Source: Capsicum annuum (lineage: Eukaryota; Streptophyta; Magnoliopsida; Solanales; Solanaceae). Taken from it: a stretch of DNA of 64,000 bases. The position numbers were made by a program, and so were the translations under genes. Positions 12,530-25,273 of this stretch are shown here, piece after piece (positions within the stretch are counted from its first letter, which is position 1; every line of letters starts with the position of its first letter). The notes beneath the pieces were generated by a model. That model had not been told where the DNA came from, ran no database searches, and saw nothing but the letters and a program-made list of their open reading frames with translations. The DNA is taken from the NCBI RefSeq assembly GCF_002878395.1, contig NC_061115.1:158461160-158525159 (forward strand). Reading direction: 5' to 3'.

Positions 12530-14190
12530 GTCTCCACTATTATCCAGGTATGGCTAATGTGGTTGCTGATGCTCTTATCAGGTTGTCCATGGGGAGTTTA
12601 GATCATGTGGAGAAAGGAAAACGGGAATTGGTGAAAGATATTCACCACTTGGCTAATCTTGGAGTTTTCCTCTTGGACTCTAAAAATGGAGGTATAATGG
12701 TACAAGAAGTAGTTCGATCATCTATTGGTGTAGAGATTAAGGAAAAGCAAGTATTGGATCCTATCTTAGTAAAAATCAAGGGTGATGTTGGTGGGCAAAA
12801 GGTGATGGTGTTTGAGATCAGTAGTGATAGTACCAAGGAAGGTTGTGTGTTCCTGATGTTAACGATTTGCGAAAAAGGATTTTGGCTGAGGCGCATTAGT
12901 CGCGCTATGCTATTCATCCCAATTCTATGAAGATGTATCATGATGTTAAAGAGATGTATTGGTGGAATAGTATGAAGGGTAATGAGGCTAACTTTGTGGC
13001 CAAATACTTGGTGTGTCAATAAGTTAAGGTTGAACACATGAGACTTGGTGGGTTGTATCAAGAGATTGTTTTGACTGAATGGAAATGGGAGGTAATCAAT
13101 ATGGATTTCGTTACCGATGTTCCTTGGTCTTGAAATTAATATGATTCAATTTGGGTCATCGTGGATAGGATGACAAAGTATGCTCAGTTCTTGCCAGTGA
13201 GGACTACTTTTTTTGTGGAGGATTATGCGAAGTTATTTATTTAGGAGATTGTGAAGCTACATAGGGTACCTGTTACGATTATCTATGATCATGATATGCA
13301 GTTTACCTCTTATTTTTGGCAGTCTTTTTAGAAAGGGTTAGGGACTAAGGTGAGTCTGAGTACTGCTTTTTATCGCAGATAGGTGGGCAAGTACAAAGAA
13401 CTATTCAGACATTAGAGGATATGTTTTGAGCTTGTGTGATTGATTATGGTGAAAATTAGATTGAGCATCTACCTTTGGTAGAGATTTCTTACAACAATAG
13501 CTATCATTTTAGTATTGGTATGGCTCCTTTTGAGGCATTGTATGGAAGGAGGTGTAGATCTTCTATTGGTTGGTTTGAGCTTGGGGAGGCAGATATGTTT
13601 GGTCCCAACTTGGTTTATCAAGATATAGAGAAGGTGAAGGTGATTCGGGATAGGCTTAAGGCTTCCCAAAATCCCCAAAAGTCCTATGCAGATGTTAGTC
13701 ATAGAGACTTGGATTTTGAGGCTGAGGATAAGGGTTTCCTCGATGTATCTCCCATGAAGGAAGTAGTGCAGTTTGGTAAAAAAGGAAAGCTCAATCCCCG
13801 ATATGCTGGTCCTTATGAGATTCTGTGAAAGGTTGGTAATGTTGCTTACGAGTTGGAGTTACCTTCTAGCTTTAGTCTGGTTAATCCAGTATTTCATGTC
13901 TCTATGTTAAAAAAGTGTCTTGGTGATCCTTCTTCGATTGTGGCTTTGGAGAGGTTGGGTATCTCGGACTCTGTCTTATGAAGAGGTCCCAGTTGAGATC
14001 TTAGATAAGAAAGTTCGTTAGTTGCAAACCAAAGACGTGGCTTCAGTTAAGGTTCTGTGGTGGAACCATACGGTGGAAGAAGCTACATGGGAAACGGAGG
14101 AGAACATAAAGTCCAAGTATCCATATCTATTTTTTTCTTTTAAGATTCGTGCGGAAGGTATGTGTCTTCAACATATCTTTACTTTTTGAG
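12530..14190 (+). pseudogene. Element B integrase and chromodomain-like tail
   Basis: The zinc-binding end of integrase is visible near 12890-13020 (MYHDVKEMYWWNSM). The core is in pieces: INMDFVT, DSIWVIVDRMTKYAQFLPV, ISYNNSYHFSIGMAPFEALY. The C-terminal part includes KKGKLNPRYAGPYEIL. A chromodomain-like block follows at about 14030-14130 (VASVKVLWWN, VEEATWETEE, YPYLF), which groups B with the chromoviruses. At least two frameshifts and several stops are present. Confidence 0.8.
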
Positions 14191-14302
14191 TTTGCTAAAT
14201 AAAAGATTAATATGTTAAAGATTGGGAATATATTTGATAATGCAAATAACTAATGTATGTGGTTACCCCTACCTTGTCCGTCATTCGGGGACAAACCTTT
14301 CT

Positions 14303-14314
14303 AGTGGGGGAGAC
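14303..14314 (+). other. Polypurine tract of element B
   Basis: AGTGGGGGAGAC lies directly before the 3' LTR start at 14315. It primes plus-strand synthesis in this family. Confidence 0.7.
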
Positions 14315-15888
14315 TGAAACACCCTAATTTCTGGATCATAGAAAATTTTTTGGAATTCTTGTCCCTGGACCCAATACGACTCATAGGTATGAGCCGTATG
14401 TTGGGGTATAAATGGTATGGTCTAGTCGTATGCTGACCAATGTTGGTTGGAGGGATGGATTTTGGTCACTAGAATGGGTATGACTGGGTTGTATGAGTCA
14501 TATGGTTGGACACGGATCTTTTGGTTTCTTTACTTAACCTTAGACTTGTGAACTTAAGTTGGATCTGAGTACTAGTGGCTCACTAGGAGCCGTAAGCCAG
14601 GGTAAGAGTCATACCCAGGACTCGTATGGTAGATAGTGCTCAAACCTCCTGTGATTCTATATTGCCAGGGATACGAGTGAAGGGTATGAATTGTATGCTA
14701 TCAATATGAATTGGGTAAGATGAGTCATATACTAGACAGTGTTAGGTCAAAGGATTATGGCTCAGGATACGAGTGGTGGGTACCACCTGTATCGAAGGGT
14801 ATGACTCATGAGGGTATTTTTGTACAACTTTAGTAGGGGTATTTTGGATATTTTCCCACTTATTCCAATTAGGTCCCACAACTTCTAAATCTCTTGGGAG
14901 GCTATTTACCCTATTATTTTATTCATTAACACTTAGAAACTTTTCCTAAACACTCGATAATTCTCTCAAAAGCTTTTGAGCAAAAAAGCTAGGGTTTTAA
15001 CTTGAGGACTAATTTGGAGATCTTGTTAGTGGTTTCTCTTCAGTCTACTTTGTCAATTAAGGCATGTTCTCTTCCCTCGTTATTAGTTCCAACTAAAGGC
15101 ATAGTTTAATATAATGTTTTTATGATTGGAACATTGTATGAGTTGGGATTTTAATTATGATTTGGGGGTTTTGGTTATAAATGCTTGGTTATGATTTTCC
15201 CATGTTTTAATGATGCTTTTGTATGCATTAAGTGTGGTTTTGGATAATTAGCTGCATGGGAATGGTTCTTTGGTATTGGATTTTGGTTTTGGAAATACTA
15301 TGCCCCCAATGTGTTTGATAAAATGTCTTTAACAATGCTTTTATTATAATATTGGTTTTTCAATGGAACTTATGCATGGTTAAATTTGGTAATGGAACCC
15401 AAAATGGTATGAATGGTTTAAATAGTTTTAAATGGATTGGAAAGGCCCTGGTGGCCATGGTTTTGGTTAATTGGAAATCATGAAGGGTACATGGAATCGC
15501 TTAAACTATATTGAGTTGGCTATGGACAAAACTTTGCAAGTTACTGTTGGTATGACGATCCCACTATTAACAACCTTTGTTAACAAATGGTTAATGGATT
15601 GATTGGTTTCTTAGAAATGGTTTTAATTAGGCAATAATGGTGGGGTGTGTAGCAAAGCTGTGGAAGGTGAAGGTCCTGAGGGGACCAAAATTAGAAACTC
15701 ATATTTGTCAATGTGAGGTTGGTCTTGGTGATCGTGTGCATGATGTCACACTTTATATTTATGGGATGTAGTAGTCATCCCAGGTTTTTATTCCCTAGTC
15801 ATCTAGCTTCACACACTGGGGCCCTTTCATCAGGGAAAGTTACACTCATATAGCCCGTGGGTGGTTTAGGATGGTAGAGATACACAGC

Positions 15889-17660
15889 TGATGTTGGGTG
15901 TATTTATGCATTCTATCATCACTATTCTATCCTTTTTAGTCTTATTTTGAGTATGATTCTAAGATATAATGGTTAATAATGATATAAATATGTTAAAACA
16001 TGTGTTTATATGGTTCAAGGTGAATTTCAAGCAAGTTTGTACTTAAAAGAATCAATTGGAGTTCAATAGAGAAAGCTAGTCTTTCTAGTGTGAGCTAGTT
16101 GCTTGTCTAGCCTCTCTTGTTGGATTCTATTGTGTTCCATGTTTTCCTTATGGTTTTAAATGTGTTATTATATTTTGACTTAAGTGTTAGGAGTGTACAT
16201 AGTTCACACGAGTCAAGGGAAGAGTTGAAACTTGAGTGAAAAATTAAAGTGAAATTTGCCTATGCTTAGCTCGTGTTTCTATTTCGTCGTGTTGGATGTT
16301 GTGTTTTTTTGAGCTTTAAATTGTTATGTTTAATGATATAGGATTTTTGTTTAATGGATTATGATGATATATGAAAGATATAAAAGCTTCAAATCAAGTG
16401 GGAACAACTCAAAAATGCTTGGAATGGCTCAACTAAGACACAATATGCAGATTAACGCACTTTTGGACCCCTGGAATGTCAAGGGTACGTGTGGGCTTGT
16501 AGGAGTGGTATATTGACTTTTTTAAAACATCAATGGATTCATTATAGGCTCAAAATTGCAACCATATGGAGGGTGATGGTCCTAAAGGCAATTAGGCGGG
16601 CTCATTTTGGTGCCCCCTTTGCCTTAGAAAATTTTTGAAGAACAATTTCTAGTAGGTTAGGGCGATTTGGAGGCGGCGCCCTACCTGGAGTGGGGCTCTA
16701 ACTAGGGCGGTGCCCCACCCACTCTCGGGCTCAATAACCTAAGGTTTTCAATTCCAACACGGATTGGGCTTGCTCCTATACTATAAATACATGTTATATC
16801 ACATTTTTTACATACTTTTGGACATGTTGGAGCATTGGAGACTACCACAACGTCTCTTTAGGCTTTTATTATCTTTAATTTAGTTTCTTTAATGGTTTGT
16901 ATCATCATTACAAGGGATTGGATGATGAATATATCCATTCAAGGCTAAAATTCCCTTTTCAGAGTTAAGGCCAAGATCATGACTACTTTCATTTTGAATT
17001 AAGTTCGTTAATTTTTCTTATCATTATTGGTTGTTTGTTTATTCTTATTTTAACTATTTTAAGGATTATCTACCCTTAGAATACATCAATTGTCAACTTT
17101 GTGAACTCGGGAGAGGGAATAGAGAGATAGAACATGGGTATAAGAAAGGTAAGGTTCGTAGTCTTTTATAAAATAAGGATTTTGAATTATCATCTAGGAC
17201 AGGGATATACCTAGAAGCCTTACTTGAATCACATGTAGGATGATATTTATAAAGAACTTAAGTGAACTATTACATCCCCCCTCAACGATGTAGTTGTAAG
17301 GTTTAACTTAGGTAAATGATTAGAGGTTGGGAAACCGTAATCATGCAATTAACCCTATGAATCAACAACCAAGATAAACAATTTAACGAATGAAGTTCAA
17401 TAACGTAGTATGATTGTTCATAAGCTTTAACCCTGGGCTAATATCCATAGATTGTCCTAAGCATTACTTTTTCACCTTAGTTTAGTTTAGTTTTAATTTA
17501 CAACTTTAAAACTCTATTTGATCCTCTCCTTAATTGGTTAAACTAGAATTGGATAGGTGGCAAATGCAAGTCCTTGAGAGATCGATACTTGGGCTTCCTT
17601 GAATCTACTTTATTACTTGATAAGACCACGTACACTTTCGTGTGCGCTTGGGCGCTGTCA
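15889..17660 (+). mobile_element. Solo LTR 2 (Athila-like), 1,772 bp
   Basis: It starts TGATGTTGGGTGTATTTATG and ends GGGCGCTGTCA, flanked by a perfect 5-bp duplication, ACAGC, at 15884-15888 and 17661-17665. It resembles the 3' LTR of element C: similar start (TGAACTTGGGCGTATTTATA), a shared internal block GTTAAGGCCAAGA, a shared stretch before GATATACC, and a similar end (CGTACACTT.CGTGTGCG). No coding domains. It is a recombined remnant of an Athila-like element. Confidence 0.9.
16782..16789 (+). promoter_or_regulatory. TATA box of solo LTR 2
   Basis: TATAAATA, about 45 bp after a GC-rich stretch (16660-16735: GGCGGCGCCCTACC, GGGCGGTGCCCCACC) in an otherwise AT-rich LTR. Confidence 0.55.
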
Positions 17661-17718
17661 ACAGCCTAGGTAATGGTTTTAGTAAGATGTTAAACTCGGT
17701 TTCCTTTCCCGGCATGGT

Positions 17719-17749
<31 letters not shown>

Positions 17750-18496
17750 GGATTGTCTTACTTGGTTTTGTAAATAGAATTATTTTATCCTTATCCTGAG
17801 TTCATACTAGCGATCACTCGCTAACCCATTTACGGGCGGTTGTATACCCATGATATGCAGGAACCGGCCATTCTACTCCTCCTATATTATAATTGACTCA
17901 TGGAAAATTATTGGATCAAAGAGGTAAGCTTCCATCGTTCAGGAAGGCTCCATTTCTTATTATGAATATTTTTAGACATTTTGATTTATTTTTGAATATT
18001 GGTTTGGGTTATGGTTGGGGGAATGTCCCAACCAGATATTCTTACTCTTTTGGTTAGAGGCTTTGTGGTACCGTTATGGGTTGGAATGGACGAGATTGGT
18101 ATTGGTGTTGGCCTTAATATGGGCATTAGAATTCAGGCTGACATCCTTGGACATAATTTCTCACTGTTCCATCGTATTTCATTTTGGTATTAATCATATT
18201 AGATTTTGGAACTTATTTGGTAATGGCCTGGTTTATGGCCCTTATTTTGATATCGGTTTGGTTTAGTAGTTTAGTTGATACAATTTGGTGTGATGGGATG
18301 ACTTGATAGGGTTGGTCTAGGAATAGACCTATCCCAAAGTCAGTCCTTTTCTAGATATGCTATCTTGCTATTTGTTTGAAATTTAGCTGACTCAAGGTAT
18401 GCTAATGATGGTTGGGTTGGGTAATAGGGGGTGGTCTCCGGTCCTAGTTGGACTTGGGATGACCATTACGAGAAGGCCCTCGGTCGGGTCATATCA

Positions 18497-18927
18497 AGTT
18501 TGTATCAGAGCTTTAGGTTCATGGTCAATTGGGAGTCCACAAAGTCATGTTGAGTAGAGTCTCTTTTAGGGGTGTGTAGCATGCCACACTCATAAGAGAG
18601 AGTCATAAGGCATTTAGGAATGTTTCACTTTTTTGGTATTCTATTTTCAAGTTTGGAGTCTAAGTCTCGAAATTCCTCTCTAATCCTTAGTTGTTCACCT
18701 TTCATATCATGCATCGACAATCTAGAACACAAGAAAACTCTTTAGTCCTATCTAGGGATAATATTGATGGGGTACGTCCCACGTCTGGAGTTCGTCTTCG
18801 ATCTCAGGGTCCTATCCCTAATAGTGGTGGAGTTCCTCTAGTTGATACTAGGCTTCCTCAGGGTGAGGTGACTAATACGGAATTTTTCCAGTCTTTTCAT
18901 ATTATTGCTAAATTGTTTGCTGCTCAG
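18497..18927 (+). pseudogene. Second B-family copy (B'): PBS, leader and gag start
   Basis: The PBS-like TTGTATCAGAGC at 18500-18511 follows the LTR end by 3 bp. The leader matches that of B. The gag ATG at 18709 opens MHRQSRTQENSLVLSRDN, homologous to B gag and without its 25-bp duplication. The reading ends abruptly at 18927, where a reverse-oriented LTR stub begins. B' uses the 3' LTR of B as its 5' LTR. Confidence 0.8.
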
Positions 18928-19049
18928 TGTAACGCCCCGAGAGTACACCCTGAACGCCACATAGTGGTTGGAACCACAAGTGATCCTAAGCTGACCCATG
19001 AACTAGCATACTGTTAAGCAACTGAATTATAACATAATAAATAATGGTT
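18928..19049 (-). repeat. LTR stub F (3' end of a reverse-oriented chromovirus LTR)
   Basis: It begins TGTAACGCCCCGAGAGTACA inside B' gag. This resembles the reverse complement of the D and G LTR 3' ends, including the block around CACAAG...CTAAGCTGACCCATGA. Only 122 bp remain. At 19050 the sequence changes abruptly to the interior of the C LTR, so the rest of F and the start of C were lost in one junction. Confidence 0.65.
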
Positions 19050-19545
19050 CTACTGTGCGGATATACCAAGAAGTCCTATTTGGTTCAATTGCAAGAAGAT
19101 AACTTTATGAATCTAGAGGAATTGTTCTATCTCTGCGGGAGTTGAAGCTACAATATTCAATAGATAGAAAATTTGAGATCGGGAAACCAAAATCATAGCA
19201 TAAACCTTGCGAACCAACAACCTGATAACTAATTAGACTGCTATAAGAATAAAGATTTGTATGATTGTTCGAAAAAACTCAACCCTAGAATTCTCATTAT
19301 TATTGTTTACAACCGTTGCTTGCTTTGATCTAGTCACAACTTATTATTTCTTATTTATTAATTTACATTTTTATTCTTAAATTTACAATCATCTTGATAC
19401 TTTACAACACTTAATGCCCATTGTCTAAAACTAAAAGTTGGTTAAATTTCTAGTTGCTTAGTCCTTATGGGAACGATATATGACTGTCTAAGTTACTATA
19501 TTACTTGTACGATCGCATGCACTAGCGTGTGCGTTTGAGTCGCGA
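19050..19545 (+). repeat. Truncated 5' LTR of element C
   Basis: It matches the last third of the 3' LTR almost base for base (ATATACCAAGAAGTCCTATT at both 19050 and 43529). The first 1.1 kb, including its promoter, is missing. It ends near GTTTGAGTCGCGA, 8 bp before the PBS. Confidence 0.88.
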
Positions 19546-19553
19546 AAAGTTTT

Positions 19554-19570
19554 TGGCGCCGTTGCCGAGG
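19554..19570 (+). other. tRNA-Asp-type primer binding site of element C
   Basis: TGGCGCCGTTGCCGAGG, the PBS typical of Athila elements. Confidence 0.88.
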
Positions 19571-19666
19571 ACTAGTATAATTAGTAAATTGCTAAATTTT
19601 TTATTTTTGATAATAAGTTTAAGTGTTAATAACTTCATCTTAGCAGCTGAATTTTTGCAGGTTTAG

Positions 19667-21420
19667 ATGAATACAGGACTGGCGAGAGATAAAGAGTTGG
19701 TAGAGCCTTTTGCAGAACAAGAACAAGTCTTTCAACAAAGGGGAAGAATGAGTGAATAAAATGGTCCAATAGATCCAAATGCTGGAAATGTCCCACCTCT
19801 AATTATCCCAATTATTCCTGCTCAACCAGTTGCTAGACCTATTTGTGAGGTGGCAATCCTACTTACGAACCATGTGATGAACAGTATTCGCAAGCCCAAA
19901 CCAGGTAGTCGATTTGAATTGAAACAAAAATATGGTGCAATTATTGAATTCCGCAAGACAATTCCATGGCCTTTCACATGAAGACCCGCAGCAGGACATA
20001 CAGACTTTCCTAAAAATAAGCGATACTTATATTTTTGAAGGGGTGAATTCTAATTATGTTAGATTGACACTCTTTCCTTTCTCTCTAATGGGGGAAGAAA
20101 AAAGGTGGTTACATGCTGAACCACCACTCTCCATCACTTCATGGGAAGATTTAGCTCAGAATTTCCTTATTCAATTCTTTACATCAGGGAAGATTGCACG
20201 TTTAAGAAGCGAGATCTTGAGTTTTAAACAAAAAGAAAGAGAGAATATCTACCAAGCTTGGGAGAGATTTAAGGGTATGCTCAGAAATTACCCTTATCAT
20301 TATCAGTCCAATGATGTTCTAGTTCATACTTTCATTGAGGGATTGGACCAAACATGAAGATTTTATTGGATTCAGCAGTAGGTGGGCAGGCTCTTAAGAA
20401 GATGTATAATGAATGGTACAAACTGTTGAATCTGATTTCACAGGGGAATCCTGACTGGCATGCTGATTCGAGGAGTGCTCCTAGAATGGTTGCAGGGGTA
20501 CTGGAGGTAGACCAATTTACTACATTACAAGCATAGATTAAAGCAATGCAAAATCATATGATTACTCATCTTAATAACATAAAGTTGGGGGTTGCACAAA
20601 TAGCAGCTACAGCTAATGCAGTCAACAGGCGAATTCTTAGTGTGAGGTTTATGAAAGTGGTGAGCATTCAGCAGATGTTTGTACGGCTAATCCAGATTCT
20701 GTCAACTACATGGGCAATGTAAATTGTCAAGGACAGCAAAATTTTGGCAACACGTATAATCCCAACTGGAGGAACCATCCCAATTTCTCATAGGGTGGAA
20801 ATTAGGAGAAGAACTCAAATCAGTATAAGGGGCTAGTGCAACCAAATCAACAACCGACTCAGAACAATCAGGCTACTGCTCAAGCTAGCAATATGGAGGA
20901 GTTAATGAAGCAGTTTATGGCTCAGCAAGCACAATTCACGGTAGAAATAAATACTCAACAAGCGCAGTTTGCAGTAAAGTTGAAGAGTCAACAATTGTTT
21001 ATGAGAAATCTGGAGTTGCAACTTGGTCAAATTGTAGAAGCACAGAATACAAGACCTCGAGGAGCATTACCTAGCGATACAGAGGCAAATCCAAAGCAGG
21101 TAAATACGGTTACAATAAGGAGTGAGTTGCAAACCAAGGAGATAGTTCAGGAGCAGGTTAGTCCCACAGTCACTGATGATGATTCTAAAGACAATGCGGA
21201 GAAAGAAGCAAAAAAATGGTAAGTAATAAAATTCACCTAGAAAAGAAGACTTTACCTTTACCCTTTTCTCAAAGATCAAGGCAGCATCAAGGGGAGGCGA
21301 GTTATAAAAAGTTCTTAGATCTTCTGAAGCAGGTTCATGTAAATCTTCCTCTTATTGATATTCTACAAAGTGTTCTGAAATATGCGAAATACCTGAAGGG
21401 TATAGTGGCAAATAAAAACT
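19667..21420 (+). pseudogene. Element C gag
   Basis: The ATG at 19667 opens MNTGLARDKELVEPFAEQ. The capsid block at 19932-20357 includes ARQFHGLSHEDPQQDIQTF, LTLFPFSLMGEEKRWLH and SWEDLAQNFLIQFF, followed by YQAWERFKGMLRNYP, all characteristic of Athila gag. The C-terminal part (20836-21220) is Gln-rich, with a short repeat (QQAQFTVEINTQQAQFAV), then NPKQVNTVTIRSEL and an acidic end. No CCHC knuckle is seen, as expected for this lineage. At least three frame changes and a stop at codon 31 make it non-functional. Confidence 0.85.
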
Positions 21421-21429
21421 AGTTTTCAA

Positions 21430-22770
21430 AATATATTACAGTTGTACTTACTGAGGAGCGCACATCCAAGATTTAAAACAAATTGTCCACGAAGCTAAAG
21501 GGTCCAGGTAGTTTCACTTTGCAGATTACCATTCAACAGACCATTAGTTCTCATGGCTTGTGTGATTTAGGGGCTGGCATCAATATTATGCCTACATCTT
21601 AGTACCGAAAGATGGATCTTGGGAGTCCCAAACCCACTACTATTGTTTTACAGTTGGCAGATAGGTCCCTTGCTAGGCCTAATGGTGTTATCGAAGATGT
21701 CTTACTGCAAATGGGATTCTTAATCTTTTCAGCAGATTTTGTAATTCTTGACTTTGAAGATGATCCTGTTATTCTATTTATTTTAGGATGACCCTTCTTA
21801 GCAATGGGACAGTCATTAATTGATGTAGCGGCAGGGAAAATGATAATGAGAGCACACGATAAAGTGAAAGATTTTGATATTTATAAGGCGCTAAAATTGC
21901 CATCTATATATGAGGAGTTGTCTGCCATATTTGTTATAGATCTTGAGTCTGGTCATAGGATGTTATTGTTAAAAGATCTATTAGAGTGAGCTTTGGTAGG
22001 TCGTGATCTTTATGGAGATGTGGAAGCATTAGCATTAGTCTAAGTCATGAATTCAGCGGTCATTGAAATAAGAAAATTGCCTTTTGAGCCATTGAACAAG
22101 CCAATTAGTCCATTCCCCAAAGATTCAATCGATGAAGCTCTAAAATTGGAGCTTAAGGTTCTTCTTTATCACTTGAAATATGTTTACCTTGGTGATAATG
22201 ATACCTTACCTGTTATTTTGTCTACAGAATTATCTGATATACAGGTACAAGAAGTAATGATAGTGTTGAAAAGGAGGAAGAAGGCGATCGGGTGGCAAAT
22301 ATCTGACATTACAGGAATAAATCCAGCTTTTTGCAAGCACAAGATATACATGGAAGAAGGTTTCAAACCTAGGGTGTAGCAACAACACAGGTTGAATCCA
22401 GTGATGAAAGATGTGGTATGGAAAGAGGTCATTAAGTGGCTCGATAATGGGATTGTTTATCCGATTTCAGTCAGCAAGTGAATAAGCTCAATACATTGTG
22501 TCCCAAAGAAAGGTGGGATGACTGTGGTTACTAATGAAGTAAAAATGAGTTAATTCCCACTCACATGGTGACTAGATAGAGAATCTGTATTGACTACCGG
22601 GTGTTGAGTGAAGCCACAAGAAACGACCACTACCCTATCCCATTCATTGATCAGATGTTAGATAGGTTGGTAGGGCAGGAGTACTATTGTTTTCTTGATG
22701 GTTACTCAGGTTATAATTAGATCAACATTTCTCCCGAGGATCAAGAGAAGACGATGTTTACTTGCCTATA
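21430..22770 (+). pseudogene. Element C protease and N-terminal RT
   Basis: Protease: GLCDLGAGINIMPTS holds the catalytic Asp, then LQLADRSLARPNGVIEDVL and LFILG.PFLAMGQSLIDVAA with a stop in the flap-side block. The pre-RT segment reads LKRRKKAIGWQISDITGINP. RT begins with MKDVVWKEVIKWLDNGIVYP, then RICIDYRVLSEATRNDHYP and DGYSGYN. Reading ends at MFTCLY, where element D inserts. The other half of RT resumes at 32957. Stops are frequent but the domain order is complete. Confidence 0.85.
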
Positions 22771-25257
22771 TGTAATACCCCCTATTTTTCAAGCTTAACT
22801 TAACCCTTAGTTCATGAGTTATCTAATATAAAAAATTCTAAATACTCAGTATTTTTAGTTTAAAGCCTTCTATTGTATAGGAAATTGAATTAGCTTTCCG
22901 ACAATATAAAATTCGCCTAGATTCGATACCCGGGTAAGAAGTTATGGCTATTTTAAGTTTCAGTCATTAAACACCATTATTCAGGCCAGTAACACATCGC
23001 GAAGTATGTCAAAATGACAATTGTCAGTTTCTAGTGTTGCTCCGTGATATTGGCTCATCGCATGAAGGCTTATTTTCATATTTATCATTTTCCAGTGTAT
23101 CAACGCGATCCTACCGCATCGCGATGAGTCAAGATTTTAGAACCAAAGGGGCGCCACGATCCCACTGCATCAGGCCAAGCCCTCAGTTCCCAGTTGTCAT
23201 TTTCCAGAGACACGGCGAGATAGCATCGCTCGTACCAGGGGTCTAGGTCAGGAAAATTTCTCAAAAATTTAAAGTGATGTACAGGTATAAATTGGTCTTT
23301 TCCCATGATTTTTGCATGCCCAGATACAGGATTTAATCCCTAAAAATGTTTTAAAGGTCATTCTTAATCAATTTTCCCACAAATTAAAAGCATTCTCTCT
23401 CAATAAAACAAACTCTAGCTCCAAGAAATCAAGATCAATCTCAAGAATTTCTTCAAGAATCTTTAAGAACAAATATTCCAAGGTATGTTAAGTGTTCATC
23501 TATGGGATCCTTTCACCCATAGAGTCCACGAATCCACTTTTAAAACTTCAAGATCTATGATTTATGATTTACATGCTTGAAATTTGATTGTATTAGTGTT
23601 TTTGATATAAAATGAGTTCCAATTCATGATTAATTGTAGATTCCATGAAGTTTGAATATCATGTACATTGAATTATGAAATTCCCATGTCATAATCCATG
23701 GATTTGCACGTTAGGGCATTGTAATTGCCATGCTTATATGTTAACCATGATTATGTGCATTAAGTTATGCTCTCTGGGTGTTTGATAGACTGTTTGTGTG
23801 AATGAATTAATGAAATCATGGGATGTTAGTATATGTATAAGCTTATGCCCTACAAGTGTTTAAGAAAATATCTCCATGAATGATTATGATTTTCAAGAGT
23901 ATATTATGCTTTACTTTTCATGCTATCGAGTCTTGGGGGAATTTAATACCCAAAAATTTAGCTGTGCGCCTAGAGCCAGTGTCAGTTATAGAACCTCAGT
24001 CATGTCACGATTAGTAGTACTCTCATTCAGTTACAGAACTCGGTAGAACTCAGTCGGTTACCAAACTTAGGAAAACTCAGTAAGCTCAGTATCAGTTCAA
24101 TCTAGTTCGGTATACTCTGTTCAGTGTCTTTCAGTTGGGAGTAGGATTCAGCACCGAGTGAATCCAAGGATGGGGGATCACCTGCTAGTAGGTGGTGTGA
24201 TCTCTAGAAGCAATCCTTGCATTCTAGAACTACGTAGCCTGTGTAGGTTGAGACATCAAACTTACTAGATGAGGGTTTATAAGGTATTTTAACCTGACAG
24301 ATGAGGGTTCCACCATTCTCATTAGAGTACTTACCAGATGAGGATAACTTTTTAGTGTCTTTACCCGTGGCACGGTACTGACACCCTTCCAACTAGGGTC
24401 ACAAGTTGGACCCCAACTTACTTATCTTATTTGGGGTATGTCGATTAGATGATTACCTCCAACAGTCTCAGTTTCAGTCTTTAGAATAGAACTTAATTCA
24501 GTTCTACAAAATCAGGACTATAAAATACAGTCAACCAGTATTAGTAAATCAATTATCAGTAACTTCAGATATCAGTTACTCAATATCAGAATTCAGGACT
24601 TAGCTTCAGACAAGCTCAGTAACAGTATTTATCTATATGCACAGTAATGCACACATAGTATTTACAGTAGTATCAGTTATCCATGTACTCTCATATTCAG
24701 TTGCACTATATCATCCAGTCAGTTATTGTTCATGTATATGAACCCTTGCATTCAGCCTTACCCCATCTAGTATACTAGTACATTCGACGTACTAACACAT
24801 ACTCTTTCTTTGTTCTATGATGTCTTATATCATAGGTTTGGACGTTCAAGTTCCTTACCGCGCATAGATAGATTCAGATTCAACCAACAATAGTAGATTA
24901 GTAGTGAGTCCTCATCTTTCAAGGATATTCTTTCATTTTATTATTTTAGTAGACTCAGTATTTCAGTAGATGAAGTTAGTTGGGGGATTGTCCTATCAAC
25001 TCCATATTCAGACAGTTTAGTTTAGAGGTTTTTTAGACTAGTTTTCAGATAGTATTCTATTTAATAGATTTTTATTACAGTTTAATATTTCAGTAGTATT
25101 TTAGATATTTAAACCTTATGGAATTTCAGCCTATTATTCTGCATTTATCTTAATATATTATTCAGTGCTCACAGCAGATATCAGTCATGAGTTAGCTTGT
25201 GGTCCTTCGGGGTCGTGGCACTGTGTAGTGTCTGGGGTACAGACTCGGGGAGTTACA
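22771..25257 (+). repeat. 5' LTR of element D
   Basis: Starts TGTAATACCCCC, ends GGGGAGTTACA. A CpG-rich subrepeat block lies at about 22985-23245 with words such as CGCGATCCTACCGCATCGCG. A TATA-like GTATAAATT follows at 23285. Further in are many CAGTTATCAGTA-type short repeats (24440-24720). Confidence 0.92.
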
Positions 25258-25261
25258 AACT

Positions 25262-25273
25262 TGGTATTAGAGC
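25262..25273 (+). other. tRNA-Met-type primer binding site of element D
   Basis: TGGTATTAGAGC, one mismatch from TGGTATCAGAGC, 4 bp past the LTR. Confidence 0.85.

Larger units (their letters stand above)
6796..18496 (+). mobile_element. Element B: complete but degenerate chromodomain-lineage Ty3/gypsy element
   Basis: Order: 5' LTR 6796-9280, tRNA-Met PBS, gag, PR-RT-RH, IN with chromodomain-like tail, PPT, 3' LTR 14315-18496 (split by solo LTR 2). Without that insertion the element is about 9.9 kb, within the normal range. The LTRs have diverged visibly along their whole length, so it is old. A target duplication cannot be checked because a second B-family copy follows the 3' LTR directly. 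Confidence 0.88.
14315..18496 (+). repeat. 3' LTR of element B, split by solo LTR 2
   Basis: LTR sequence runs 14315-15888 and resumes at 17666, ending ATATCA at 18496. The nested insertion and one target-site copy occupy 15889-17665. What follows is not flanking DNA but a PBS and gag leader, so this LTR also serves as the 5' LTR of another copy. Confidence 0.85.
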
